This document shows, in pieces, positions 46,027 through 59,985 of a stretch of 64,000 nt of DNA. Both the position numbers and the translations under genes were made by a program. The stretch comes from Pseudooceanicola nanhaiensis DSM 18065 (lineage in GTDB: Bacteria; Pseudomonadota; Alphaproteobacteria; Rhodobacterales; Rhodobacteraceae). A model generated the notes under the pieces. That model saw only the letters and a program-made list of their open reading frames with translations, did not search any database and had not been told where the DNA came from. Numbering within the stretch: position 1 is the stretch's first letter; the number at the start of each line of letters is the position of its first letter. The stretch lies in contig NZ_JHZF01000015.1 of assembly GCF_000688295.1 (NCBI RefSeq), positions 62,001-126,000 of the forward strand. The letters run 5' to 3'.

Positions 46027-46518
46027 ATGGCGCCATCCTGCAGGACCGTGGCGGAAACTCTCGTGATAGATAAAATTGATAGCGACATCATGCAGGCGCT
46101 TCTGGCCAACGGACGCGCGTCGATCAACGAGATCTCCGAAAGCGTCGGGTTGAGCCAGACCCCCGTCGCGCGCCGGATCCGACGGCTGGAACAGGCGGGG
46201 ATCATCACCGGCTACACCGCGCTGGTCGACGAGGCCGCGCTCGGGTTCGGCGTCTCCGTCTTCGTCTCGGTCAAGCTCGACCGGCAGGTCGACGAGGCGC
46301 TCGAGACCTTCGAGGCCGCGGTCACGGCCTATCCGGAGGTCGTCGATTGCTGGCTGATGACCGGCAGCCGCGACTACCTGCTGCGCATCGCCACCGAGAG
46401 CCTGAAGACCTTCGAGGTCTTCCTCGTCGGCAAGCTCACCAAGGTGCATGGCGTCGCCTCCATCGAAAGCTCGATCCCGTTGCGGCGCGTCAAGGCGGGG
46501 TTGTCGCGGGCGGTCTGA
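46027..46518 (+). CDS. Lrp/AsnC family transcriptional regulator
   Basis: 163 residues. Helix-turn-helix at the N-terminus (KIDSDIMQALLANGRASINE, then VGLSQTPVARRIRRLEQAGI), then the RAM ligand-binding domain (FVSVKLDRQ, VDCWLMTGSRDYLLRI). Lrp proteins sense amino acids. It is divergent from the AceE-like gene with 92 bases between the starts and is the likely regulator of that gene. ATG 46027 is used; the real start may be a few codons later, before VIDKIDSD. It converges with treY. Confidence 0.9.
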   Translation: MAPSCRTVAETLVIDKIDSDIMQALLANGRASINEISESVGLSQTPVARRIRRLEQAGIITGYTALVDEAALGFGVSVFVSVKLDRQVDEALETFEAAVTAYPEVVDCWLMTGSRDYLLRIATESLKTFEVFLVGKLTKVHGVASIESSIPLRRVKAGLSRAV

Positions 46519-46540
46519 GCAGCGCCGCCGGGCGGCCACG

Positions 46541-48826
46541 TCAGGCCGTCCGCAGCGCGATCCGCACCGGGCCCTGTCCTGCATCGCGGGGCCAGAGCGT
46601 TTCCCCCTCCGCTGCGCCCTCCGCCGCCGCGCCAGGCCGGAGCGCGACCGTGACCAGCAACGTCAGCCCCTCGTGCTGCCGGGTGAAGGAGAGCTGACCC
46701 GGCGCGGCCTCGGCGGGCGCATAGCTGCCTTCGAGGAAGAGCGCGGGCCGGTCACGGCGCAGCCGCAGCAGGGTCCGGGTCAATGCGAACTTGTCGCGCG
46801 CCGGCCCCTGCGGCAGCGCATCCGGCGCCTCCAGCGCGCGCCGGAGCAGGTCGAAATCCACCGGGCGGCGGTTGTCCGGGTCGGTCAGCGTCCGGGTGAT
46901 GATCTCGGCGCCCTGGTAGATGTCGGGAATCCCCGGGATCGTCAGCTTGAGCGCCACCTGAACCAGCGACAGCTGCGCGGCGATCTCCGCAAGGGCGGCA
47001 AGGCCCTCCTCCGTCTCGGCAAGCGCCCGGGCGAAGCCCGTGGCGCGGTCCTCCACGGCGGCGTCGGGGGCGGTGTGGTAGGTCGCCTCCTTGGCTTCGC
47101 GCAGCGCCTTCACCGCGTGATCGGCCAGCCGCTCCGCCGCGGCCTCCGCCTCCGGCCCGAGCGCGAGCCGCGATTGCGAGAGATACCATTCCGTGCCCGG
47201 GTCCAGCCCCTCGGGCGCCTGCGCGGCGCATCGGGCCATCCACGCGTCGAAGGCCGCGGGCGCATGGGTGGCGGCGATCAGCATGGTGCGCGCGTCCTCG
47301 GACCGCTTGGTGTCGTGCGAGGAGGTCAGGACCATGCCATGCGGCATCTCCTCGGCGCGCTGCGTCATCAGCGCATGGAACGACGCGGTATCGAGCGCGC
47401 CGTCGTCGGGCTCTCCGCCGACCTCGTTCATCGAAAGCAGCCGGGTCTCGCGATAGAAGGCGGTGTCCTCCTGCGCCTTGGCGGCCACCGCGCCGGTCAC
47501 CTGCTGCATCCGGACGCGCAAAGCATCGGCGGCGGGGCCTCGGGCCGTGAGCGCGGCGCCGAGCGCCTTGAGCGCGTCGCCCACGGGCAGCGGGGGGCGG
47601 ATGCCGTCGATGGTGTCCGCGATCAGGCGCAGGTCCTCCTCGGGCTGCGCATCCGCGGTGAGGTAGGTGCGGTAGCGGGGGAAGGCGGTGATGTATTCGA
47701 CGATGGCCTGCCGGGTGGCTTCGGGCCCCAGCTCCTCGCCCTCGGGCGTGCCGTCCAGCACGGCGCAGAACAGCCGGTGCAGCGCCCAGAGCTCGGCCGA
47801 CAGGTCCTGCGTCAGCACCTGCCGCTTCGCGTCGGCAAGCACGTCGTGGAACGGGGCGGTGCGGCCCGTGGCGGCGCGGAACGCCTGCGTGATGTGGTCA
47901 AGCCCCTCGGGCGCCGCGAGGACCCGGTCGAAGACGCGGGTGATCTCGTAGCCCGTCGTGCCCTCGACCGGCCAGGACGGCAGGCGCTCGTCGCCGGTGA
48001 GGATCTTCTCCACCCAGACCGGATGGTCGGGCACCCGGGCCCGCAGCTTGTCGAGGTAGCCGGCCGGATCGGCCAGCCCGTCGACGTGATCCACCCGGAT
48101 CCCGTCGACGATCCCGGCCTCCGTCAGCTCGAAGAGCAGCCGGTGCACGTCCTCGAAGACCGCCGGGTCCTCGACCTTCACGCCGATCAGCCCGGTGACG
48201 TTGAAGAAGCGGCGGTGCGAGAGGCTGTCCATCTCGGTGCGCCAGTACACCGCGCGCCAGGGCTGTTCTTCGTGCAGAGCGGTGATGGCCCCCGGATCGT
48301 TCCGGGCCGCGGCGAGGGAGGGCGTCTCGGCCAGCGGGATCCGCAGCCCGCCGGTCACCAGCACCGGGCCGTCGGCATCGTCCTCGACACGGAAAGCGCC
48401 GTCGGCGGCAAGCGCGTGGAACGGCGCGGGCAGCCACGGCAGGCGCAGGCGGTCGGCCGCGATGTCCATGTCGAAATGCCCGGCATAACGGCTCTCGCGC
48501 CCGTGACGCAGGACGTCGCGCAGCCACGGGGTTTCCGGCGCGAAGGCCATGTGGTTCGGCACGATGTCGAGCACCAGCCCCAGCCCCTCGGCCTTCAGCG
48601 CGGCCGAGAGGCGCTCCAGCCCGGCGCGCCCGCCGAGCGCGGGGTCGATCTCGGTCGGGTCGGTGATGTCGTAGCCATGGGTCGAGCCGCCGGTCGCGGT
48701 GAAGAGCGGCGAGGCATAGAGATGGCTGATCCCGAGCCCGGCCCAGTAGGGCGCGAGCCCCGCGGCGCGGTCGAAATCCATCCCGTCGCGGAATTGCAGG
48801 CGATAGGTGGCGGTCGGCAGGGTCAC
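46541..48826 (-). CDS. treY: Malto-oligosyltrehalose synthase
   Basis: 761 residues, GH13. It isomerises the reducing end of an alpha-1,4-glucan from maltose to trehalose linkage, making maltooligosyl-trehalose. It shows ATYRLQFRDGMDFDRAAGLA, YDITDPTEIDPALGG, the nucleophile Asp in GIRVDHVDGLADPAGYL, the acid Glu in WVEKILTGDERLP and SSHDTKRSEDAR. GTG start, overlapping the malQ stop (GTGA). It is the last gene of the operon; its product is the substrate of TreZ. Confidence 0.95.
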   Translation of the reverse strand: MTLPTATYRLQFRDGMDFDRAAGLAPYWAGLGISHLYASPLFTATGGSTHGYDITDPTEIDPALGGRAGLERLSAALKAEGLGLVLDIVPNHMAFAPETPWLRDVLRHGRESRYAGHFDMDIAADRLRLPWLPAPFHALAADGAFRVEDDADGPVLVTGGLRIPLAETPSLAAARNDPGAITALHEEQPWRAVYWRTEMDSLSHRRFFNVTGLIGVKVEDPAVFEDVHRLLFELTEAGIVDGIRVDHVDGLADPAGYLDKLRARVPDHPVWVEKILTGDERLPSWPVEGTTGYEITRVFDRVLAAPEGLDHITQAFRAATGRTAPFHDVLADAKRQVLTQDLSAELWALHRLFCAVLDGTPEGEELGPEATRQAIVEYITAFPRYRTYLTADAQPEEDLRLIADTIDGIRPPLPVGDALKALGAALTARGPAADALRVRMQQVTGAVAAKAQEDTAFYRETRLLSMNEVGGEPDDGALDTASFHALMTQRAEEMPHGMVLTSSHDTKRSEDARTMLIAATHAPAAFDAWMARCAAQAPEGLDPGTEWYLSQSRLALGPEAEAAAERLADHAVKALREAKEATYHTAPDAAVEDRATGFARALAETEEGLAALAEIAAQLSLVQVALKLTIPGIPDIYQGAEIITRTLTDPDNRRPVDFDLLRRALEAPDALPQGPARDKFALTRTLLRLRRDRPALFLEGSYAPAEAAPGQLSFTRQHEGLTLLVTVALRPGAAAEGAAEGETLWPRDAGQGPVRIALRTA

Positions 48827-50667
48827 GATGCGCTCCTTTCGGGCCGCGGCCGTTCGGCCCGCATCAGCGCGGTCACGCGGGCGAAGGCCGGGTGCTCGGG
48901 CAGATCCTCGATCCGCACGGGGCTGCGCGGCCGCCAGTTGGGATAGACGTCCACCGTTCCCGGCAGGTTCGTCGGCTCGGTCGGGCCGACGAGGTCGGCG
49001 AGCCGCACGCCGCAGAGCAGGCAGGGCGTCCGGGCGAGGAACCTGTGCGCGGCGTCGAGCGCCTGCTCAGGCAGGTCGGGCGCGGCGGCATCTGCGGTGC
49101 CCGCCGGCAGCCCGCCGTCGCGTTCCAGCGCGCGGAGCAGTCCCTTCCGCTCGCGCTCGCGATGCGCGGCGTGCAGTTTCGAGGTTTCCGGATCGACAAG
49201 CCCGTGCGCCTCGCGCAGGCCGATGTCGATGCCGCGCCACCAGGTGGCCATCACCGGCAGGTCGTGGGTCGAGATACAGGCCAGCGCCGAGGTCGGATAG
49301 CTCGCGGCGGCGGCGAAGCCGTCGTCGTCCTGTTCGAAATAGAGGATGCGGTAGGACAGGATGTTGGCCGTCTCCATCGCGTCGCGGAAGCCATCGGGAA
49401 CGAAGCCCAGGTCCTCGCCGATCACCACGGCCTGCCGGGCGCGCGATTGCGCCGCGAGTTCGCGCAGAAGGTCGGCGAAGGGCTGGCGCAGGTGGGTCCC
49501 GTCCGCGGGCGGATGGTTTTCGGGGATCAGGAAGAGCTGCCAGAGCGCCATCACGTGGTCGATCCTGAGCGCCCCGGCATCGGCGAGCTGGGCCGCGATC
49601 ATCTCGCGGAACGGCGCGAAATCGGCGGCGGCGAGCGCCGTCGGAGAGGGCGCGGAGAGGCCCCAGTTCTGGCCGGTGGTGGCGAACATGTCCGGCGGGG
49701 CGCCGATCGACAGGCCGGGCAGGGCCGCCGCGGCCCCGGACCAGGTGGAGGACCCGTCCATCGCCTCGCCGACCGCGAGGTCGAGGTAGAGGCCGATCCG
49801 CATGCCCGCCGCGCGCGCCGCTTCGGCGGCGGCATGGAGCTGGCGGCGCGTGATCCATTGCAGCCAGAGGTGGAAGGTCACGTCGTCCGCGAGCTCGGCC
49901 GCAAGCTGCGCGACCTCGGGGCTGCCGGGGCGGCGCAGGGCCGCGGGCCAGTCGCGCCAGCCGGGGCCGTGGCCGGCCGCCGTCATCCGGCCCGAGATCG
50001 CCTCGAAGACCGCGTGCAGCCGCAGCGCCTCTCCACCCTCCGCGACGAAGCTCTCGAAGCTGTCGCGGCTGGCGTCGGGGCCGAAGGGCTGCGTGTCGAA
50101 GGCGCCGCGCAGCGCGGCGAGCTTCGCCTTGGCGACGGCTGGGTAATCGACCAGCGTGTCGCTGCGCAGGGCCGCGGCGTCCTCGGGCTCCGCCGCTCCG
50201 GGCACGGCGTCCAGCGCGATGTAGAGCGGGTTCAGGAACCGCCGGTTCGAGGGCGAGAAGGGGCTCGCGCGGTCGGGCGCGGCGGTGAAGAGGGCATGCA
50301 GCGGGTTCACGCCCAGGAAATCCGCCCCCGCCGCGCCGCAGATGCGGGCCAGCCGTGTCAGATCGCCGAAATCGCCGATCCCGCAATTCCGGTCCGACCG
50401 CAACTCGTAGAGCTGGCAGAACACCCCCCAGCCGGGAGCATCGTCGAGCGAGGCGGGCACATGGCAGCGGGCACCCTCGGGCACCACCATCTCGGACGCC
50501 GCGGGCGCGCCGGACGGGGCGGCGTCGTGGTCCACGCCCAGCCCGTCGAGGATCAGGCGCAGCGTTTCGGCCGGGACGGGGCGCGGCGAGCCGGTGGCGA
50601 GGTCCCCGTAGGCGATGCTCATGCCGTGATGCGCGGCGAGCCGGTCGAGGGCGGCCCGCGTCGTCAT
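48823..50667 (-). CDS. malQ: 4-alpha-glucanotransferase (amylomaltase)
   Basis: 614 residues, GH77. It disproportionates maltodextrins, transferring glucan chains and releasing glucose. The core begins WGVFCQLYELRSDRNCGIGD; the nucleophile Asp is in ALRIDHVMALWQLFLIPE, the acid Glu in VIGEDLGFVPDGFRDAM, and the third acid in STHDLPVMATWWRG. It would recycle the short oligosaccharides left by TreY/TreZ and GlgX. The start codon overlaps the treZ stop (ATGA), and its own stop overlaps the treY start. Confidence 0.95.
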   Translation of the reverse strand: MTTRAALDRLAAHHGMSIAYGDLATGSPRPVPAETLRLILDGLGVDHDAAPSGAPAASEMVVPEGARCHVPASLDDAPGWGVFCQLYELRSDRNCGIGDFGDLTRLARICGAAGADFLGVNPLHALFTAAPDRASPFSPSNRRFLNPLYIALDAVPGAAEPEDAAALRSDTLVDYPAVAKAKLAALRGAFDTQPFGPDASRDSFESFVAEGGEALRLHAVFEAISGRMTAAGHGPGWRDWPAALRRPGSPEVAQLAAELADDVTFHLWLQWITRRQLHAAAEAARAAGMRIGLYLDLAVGEAMDGSSTWSGAAAALPGLSIGAPPDMFATTGQNWGLSAPSPTALAAADFAPFREMIAAQLADAGALRIDHVMALWQLFLIPENHPPADGTHLRQPFADLLRELAAQSRARQAVVIGEDLGFVPDGFRDAMETANILSYRILYFEQDDDGFAAAASYPTSALACISTHDLPVMATWWRGIDIGLREAHGLVDPETSKLHAAHRERERKGLLRALERDGGLPAGTADAAAPDLPEQALDAAHRFLARTPCLLCGVRLADLVGPTEPTNLPGTVDVYPNWRPRSPVRIEDLPEHPAFARVTALMRAERPRPERSAS

Positions 50668-52386
50668 GTCAGCTCCCGCAGGTAATGCGCCGCCCAGGGG
50701 CCGCTGTCCGGTCTGGCGCTGCGGTAGAAGCAGTCGCCCTGCGCCCGCGGCACCTCCGCGTCGCCCCGCCCGAGATCGGCGCGCAGGCTCAGCACCGCGC
50801 CGTTCAGCGTCCAGTCGATCGCGAGCACGCCGTCCTCCGCCATCAGCAGGCGCCCGGACTCCGGGCCCGCCCCGGCAAGATGCGGGACCACGCGGGCGGC
50901 CCGCAGCGCCAGCAGCCGCCGGGTCCGCTCGAGCGCGGCCTGTCCTTCGGGCGTGCCCCTGCGGCGGCGGTCGAGGCGCGAGGCAGTGAAGGTCGCGCGG
51001 TCGATCGGGTCGGGCACGGCCTCCTCGTTGAAGGCCGCGAAGCCCGCGAATTCGCTGCGGCGGCCCTTCGTCACCGCCTTGGCCAGATCGCCCTCGAAGC
51101 CGGCGAAGAACAGGAAGGGCCGGGTCTCGCCGTATTCGTCGCCCATGAAGACCATCGGGATGTGCGGCGACAGCAACAGGATCGACGTCAGCGCCTCGAG
51201 CACGGCCGGATCCGCGAGCGTGGACAGCCGGTCGCCCCGCGCCCTGTTGCCGATCTGGTCGTGGTTCTGCAGGAAATCGACGAAGGCGACGGGCGGCAGG
51301 TGGCCCGATGGCTCTCCGCGTCCACCCTGGCCCTTGATCGTGAACCCCTCGGTCAGCGCGGTGCCCAGGTGGTGCCAGGGATCGTCGGCGTAGGCTTCGT
51401 AATACCCCTCCGTCTCGCCGGTGGCGGCGACATGGGCCGCGTTGTGGAAATCGTCGTTCCATTCGCCGGAATAGAGCGGCACCGATCCGTCCCCCTCCCG
51501 CGCATGCAGGCGGGTGATGTTGCGGTTGTCCTCGGTGGTGAGGTGGATCGTCCGGTCCGGCAGGGCCGCCCGCAGCTCCCGCGCGAGCTCTTCCAGCAGG
51601 TCGGGGCGGGAGGGGTCGCGGATCTGGTCGATCGCGTCCAGCCGCAGCCCGTCGAAGCCGAACTCCCGCAGCCAGTAGAGCGCGTTCTCGATGAAGAAGC
51701 GGCGCACGGGGCCCTGCGTGTAGTCGATCCCCGCGCCCCAGGGCGTCTGGCGGTCGGGGTCGAAGAAGTCCGGCGCGTAGGCGTTGAGGTAATTCCCGTC
51801 CGGGCCGAAGTGGTTGTAGACGACGTCCAGCAGGACCATCAGCCCGGCCTCCTGCGCGGCGGCCACCAGCGCCCGCAGGTCCTCGGGCGTGCCGTAGCCG
51901 GGATGCGGAGCGTAGGGCAGGACGCCGTCGTAGCCCCAGCCCCGGTCGCCGCCGAACTGCGCGACGGGCATGATCTCGATCGCGGTGAAGCCCAGCTCGG
52001 CCAGCAGGGGCAGCTCGTCGATCGCGGCGCGGCAGGTGCCGGCATGGGTGAAGGTGCCGAGGTGAAGCTCGTAGATCACCGCCTCTTCCCAGGGCCGGCC
52101 ATGCCAGACCTCGGGCGCCGCCGGCGCGGTCAGGACCGAGGCGCCGTGAACGTCGCCCGCCTGCCGCCGGCTGGCCGGATCGGGCACGACGCGCCCGTCG
52201 GGCAGGACATACGAATACGCGTCGCCCGCCGCGGCCTCGGTCACGAGGGAGAACCAGCCGTCGCTCTCGCTCTCCATCGCCAGATCGCGGCCTTCGAGCC
52301 GCAGGGTCAGCCCGGTCAGCCCGGGCGCCCAGAGCCGGAACCGCCAGCGGCCCCCGTCGAGGGGCAGCGCGCCCCAGCTGTAGGTC

Positions 52387-52397
<11 letters not shown>
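50664..52397 (-). CDS. treZ: Malto-oligosyltrehalose trehalohydrolase
   Basis: 577 residues, GH13 with an N-terminal E-set domain (WRFRLWAPGLTGLTLRLEGR). It cuts trehalose off maltooligosyl-trehalose. It has YELHLGTFTHAGTCRAAIDE, MVLLDVVYNHFGPDGNYL, the nucleophile Asp in [13 protein letters not shown], the acid Glu in HLTTEDNRNITRLHA and VDFLQNHDQIGNRARG. It acts after TreY. It overlaps glgX by 11 bases at its start and malQ by four at its end. A longer upstream frame lies within glgX and is not used. Confidence 0.95.
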
Positions 52398-54483
<2,086 letters not shown>

Positions 54484-54490
54484 CTAAGGT

Positions 54491-56688
<2,198 letters not shown>

Positions 56689-56692
<4 letters not shown>

Positions 56693-59600
56693 TGCAGGTC
56701 CTCCCCGCCGCCTGCCAGGTCGAGCAGCCCGCGCAGCGGGATGTCGACCCAGTCGGGGCGCATTGAAAGTTCATAGCCGACCTCGTAGGCCGCCTTGCGG
56801 ATCAGGTAGAGGTCCAGCAGCCCCTGTTCGGCCTCGGCGCTGTCGGGATGCACCGAGGCGCCCGCCATGCCCTCGCGGTAGGCGGCAAGGAAGGCGTCCG
56901 CGGTCGCGCGGCGCCATTCCGCCGTCGCCTCGCCGGTCATCGTGGTGTCCGCGCCCAGCTCGGCCCGGCGGCGCATGGTGGACCAGAAGGCGTAGTCGAA
57001 GCTGCGGAGCATCCCGGCCACGTCGCGCAAAGGCGCATGGCGGGCACGGCGTTCCTCAAGCGAACTCACCGGTTCGCCCTCGAAATCGATGATGCGGACA
57101 TCGTTGCCCGTGACCAGCACCTGCCCGAGGTGGTAATCGCCGTGGATGCGCGACAGGCCGCCCGACGGGGTCGCGGCACCCAGCCGGGCCACCCGGTCCT
57201 CGAGCGCCGCGCGCCGGTCCAGCACCTGCCGGGCGAGGGTCTTCGCCGGCTCCCCGAGGGTCGGCAGCGCGTCCTCGAGCCGGTCGAGATGGGCGGTGGT
57301 GTCGCGCAGGCTCTCCGCGACCAGCGTCTCAAGCGTGTCGGACTGGATACGCACCATGCCGAAGCCGTCCTCGACCGTGCCGCCCGACAGGGCGCGGTGC
57401 ATCTCGGCGGTGCGGCGCCCGAGCACGGCCCCCAGATCGAGCGGTCCGCCCAGCATCCCCTCGGCGGGCTCGCCCGGCTGGCTGTCGGCAAGGTCCGCCC
57501 GTTCGAGATCACGGAGCAGCATCTCGGTCACGTAGGTCCAGGCGTCGCCCTGGTTGCGCACGAACTCGAAGGCCGCGGCCAGCGTGGTGCGCACGCCATC
57601 GGCGCCTTCCAGCTCGATCGTGCCCAGAAGAGCGGGCGCGGCGGCGAAATCGGTCTGTTCCGTCAGGAAGCGCCCGATCTCGATATCCGGTTGTATCCCC
57701 TCGAAGAGGCGGCGGTAGAGCTTGAGGATCAGCGTGTCGCCGAAGGCGATCGAGGTGTTCGACTGCTCGGCCGCGATCTGGCGCGGCTCGCTGTCGGCGG
57801 TGATGTCCTCCAGCCCCTTGAGCGGGGTGAAGGTGATCCGGCCCGCCTCGGTTTCGAGGCTGCGGCCCGCGCGCAGGGCGGCGATGATGTCCTGTGCGAA
57901 GCTCTCGTCGCTGCCGCTGTCGAGCATCGCGCCGACGCGGTTCACGCGGCGCAGCTTGGCGAGCGTCGCGGGCAGGCGCGGCGACATGGTCAGCGCGTCT
58001 TCGCCCCAGCTGGCCGAGAGCGGCAGGAAATAGCGCTGCGCCTCGCCGTCCGCTTCGACCTCGGCGATGGCGAGGAGGTGGCGCCCGTCGTTCATCTCGG
58101 CCAGCTGGTGCAGCTTCACGTCGTCGAGCTCGGACGCCTTGGCCGCGAACCAGCGCTGCAGCGGCAACCACTCGGAGAGCGTGTCCGACCGGAACAGGCG
58201 GGCGGAGCGGTCGGCCAGCGCGGTCGACAGCCGCCCGTCGCGGGTGGTCAGCGTCAGGAAGTCCGGCAGCATCTGCGCATAGGGCGTGTGCCACGTGGGC
58301 GCGTCGTGCTCTTCGGTCAGGACGAACCAGTAGAAGCCGTAGGCGGGCAAGGTGGTGAGATAGGGCAGTTCCCCGATCGGCGGGAAGGGCGACTGGCCGG
58401 TCAGCTCGATCGGCACCCGGCCGCGAAATTCCTTCAGGTCGATCTCGGCCGCCTGCGCCTGACGCGAGAGGTTCGCTACGCAGAGCACGGCCGTGTCGCC
58501 GAGCCGGCGCAGGTAGGCCAGCACCTTGCGGTTGCGGGGATAGAGGATCTCGATCTCGCCGCGCCCGAAGACGTCGAGCGTCTGGCGCACGCCGATCATC
58601 CGCTTCATCCAGTTCAGGAGCGACGAGGGCGAGCTCTGCTGCGCCTCGACGTTGATCGCCTCGTAGCCGTAGACCGGGTCCTGGATCGTCGGCAGGTAGA
58701 GCTGCTGCGGGATCGCGCGGGAGAAGCCGCCGTTGCGGTCGGCGCTCCATTGCATCGGGGTCCGCACGCCGTCGCGGTCGCCGAGGTAGTAATTGTCGCC
58801 CATCCCGATCTCGTCGCCGTAATACATGATCGGCGTGCCGGGCATCGACAGCAGGAGCGAGTTCAGCAGCTCGATCTTGCGCCGGTCGTTCTGGAGAAGC
58901 GGCGCGAGGCGGCGGCGGATCCCCATGTTGATCCGCGCCCGCTTGTCGGCGGCATAGACGTCCCAGAGGTAATCGCGTTCCCGGTCCGTCACCATCTCGA
59001 GCGTCAGCTCGTCATGGTTGCGCAGGAAGATGCCCCACTGGCAATCCTCGGGGATCTCGGGCGTCTGGCGGATGATGTCGGTGATCGGATAGCGATCCTC
59101 CTGCGCCAGCGCCATGTACATCCGCGGCATCAGCGGGAAGTGGAAGCCCATGTGGCATTCGTCGCCCTCGCCGAAATAGGGGCGGGTGTCCTCGGGCCAC
59201 TGGTTGGCCTCGGCCAGAAGCATCTTGCCGGTGTAATGCTTGTCGAGATCGGCGCGGATCGCCTTCAGCACGTCGTGGGTTTCGGGCAGGTTCTCGTTGT
59301 TCGTGCCGTCGCGCTCGACGAGGTAGGGGATCGCGTCGAGCCGCAGCCCGTCCACGCCCTTGTCGAGCCAGAAGTGCATCGCGTCGAGCACCGCCTCCAT
59401 CACGGCGGGGTTGTCGAAGTTGAGGTCCGGCTGGTGGTCGAAGAACCGGTGCCAGAAGAACTGTTCGGCCACCGGGTCCCATGTCCAGTTGCTGTCGTGG
59501 GTGTCGTTGAAGATCACCCGCGTCTGGTCCATCCACTTGCCCGGATCGTCCGACCAGACGTACCAGTCGCGCTCGGGGCTGCCCTTGGGGGCATTCCGGG

Positions 59601-59985
59601 CGCGCTGGAACCATTCGTGCTGGTCCGAGGTGTGGTTGATGACGAGCTCGGTGATCACCCGGAGGCCGCGCCGGTGCGCTTCCTCGACGAAGCCCTCGAA
59701 ATCCTCCATCGTGCCGTAGGAGGGGTTGATCGCCTTGTATTCCGCGATGTCGTAGCCGTCGTCGCGCAGGGGCGAGGGATAGAAGGGCAGCAGCCAGACG
59801 GTGTTGGCCCCCAGCTCCTGCACGTGGTCGAGCCGCGTCATCAGCCCCTTGAAGTCGCCGATCCCGTCGCCGTTGCTGTCCGCAAAGGCCTTCACGTGAA
59901 GCTGGTAGATCACCGCGTCCTTGTACCAGTCGGGCGCGTTCGAAAGCTGCTCGCCATCGGCGAGCCTGGGGTCGGGCCGGTTCAT
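56689..59985 (-). CDS. treS: Trehalose synthase fused to maltokinase
   Basis: 1098 residues, two enzymes in one chain. Residues about 15-560 are GH13 trehalose synthase, interconverting trehalose and maltose: [20 protein letters not shown], nucleophile Asp in [16 protein letters not shown], acid Glu in [31 protein letters not shown]. Residues about 640-1098 are a Pep2/Mak-like maltokinase with the phosphotransferase loop [16 protein letters not shown] and metal-binding IIDFEGEP, making maltose-1-phosphate for GlgE. The fusion channels trehalose directly to maltose-1-phosphate. ATG 59985 overlaps the glgE stop (ATGA), and the stop overlaps the glgB start. Confidence 0.96.

Noticed and set aside
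43646-48946. Long rightward frames opposite the AceE-like gene and treY
   Set aside because: They mirror confirmed GH13 and E1 genes and have the low-complexity composition of complementary-strand shadows.
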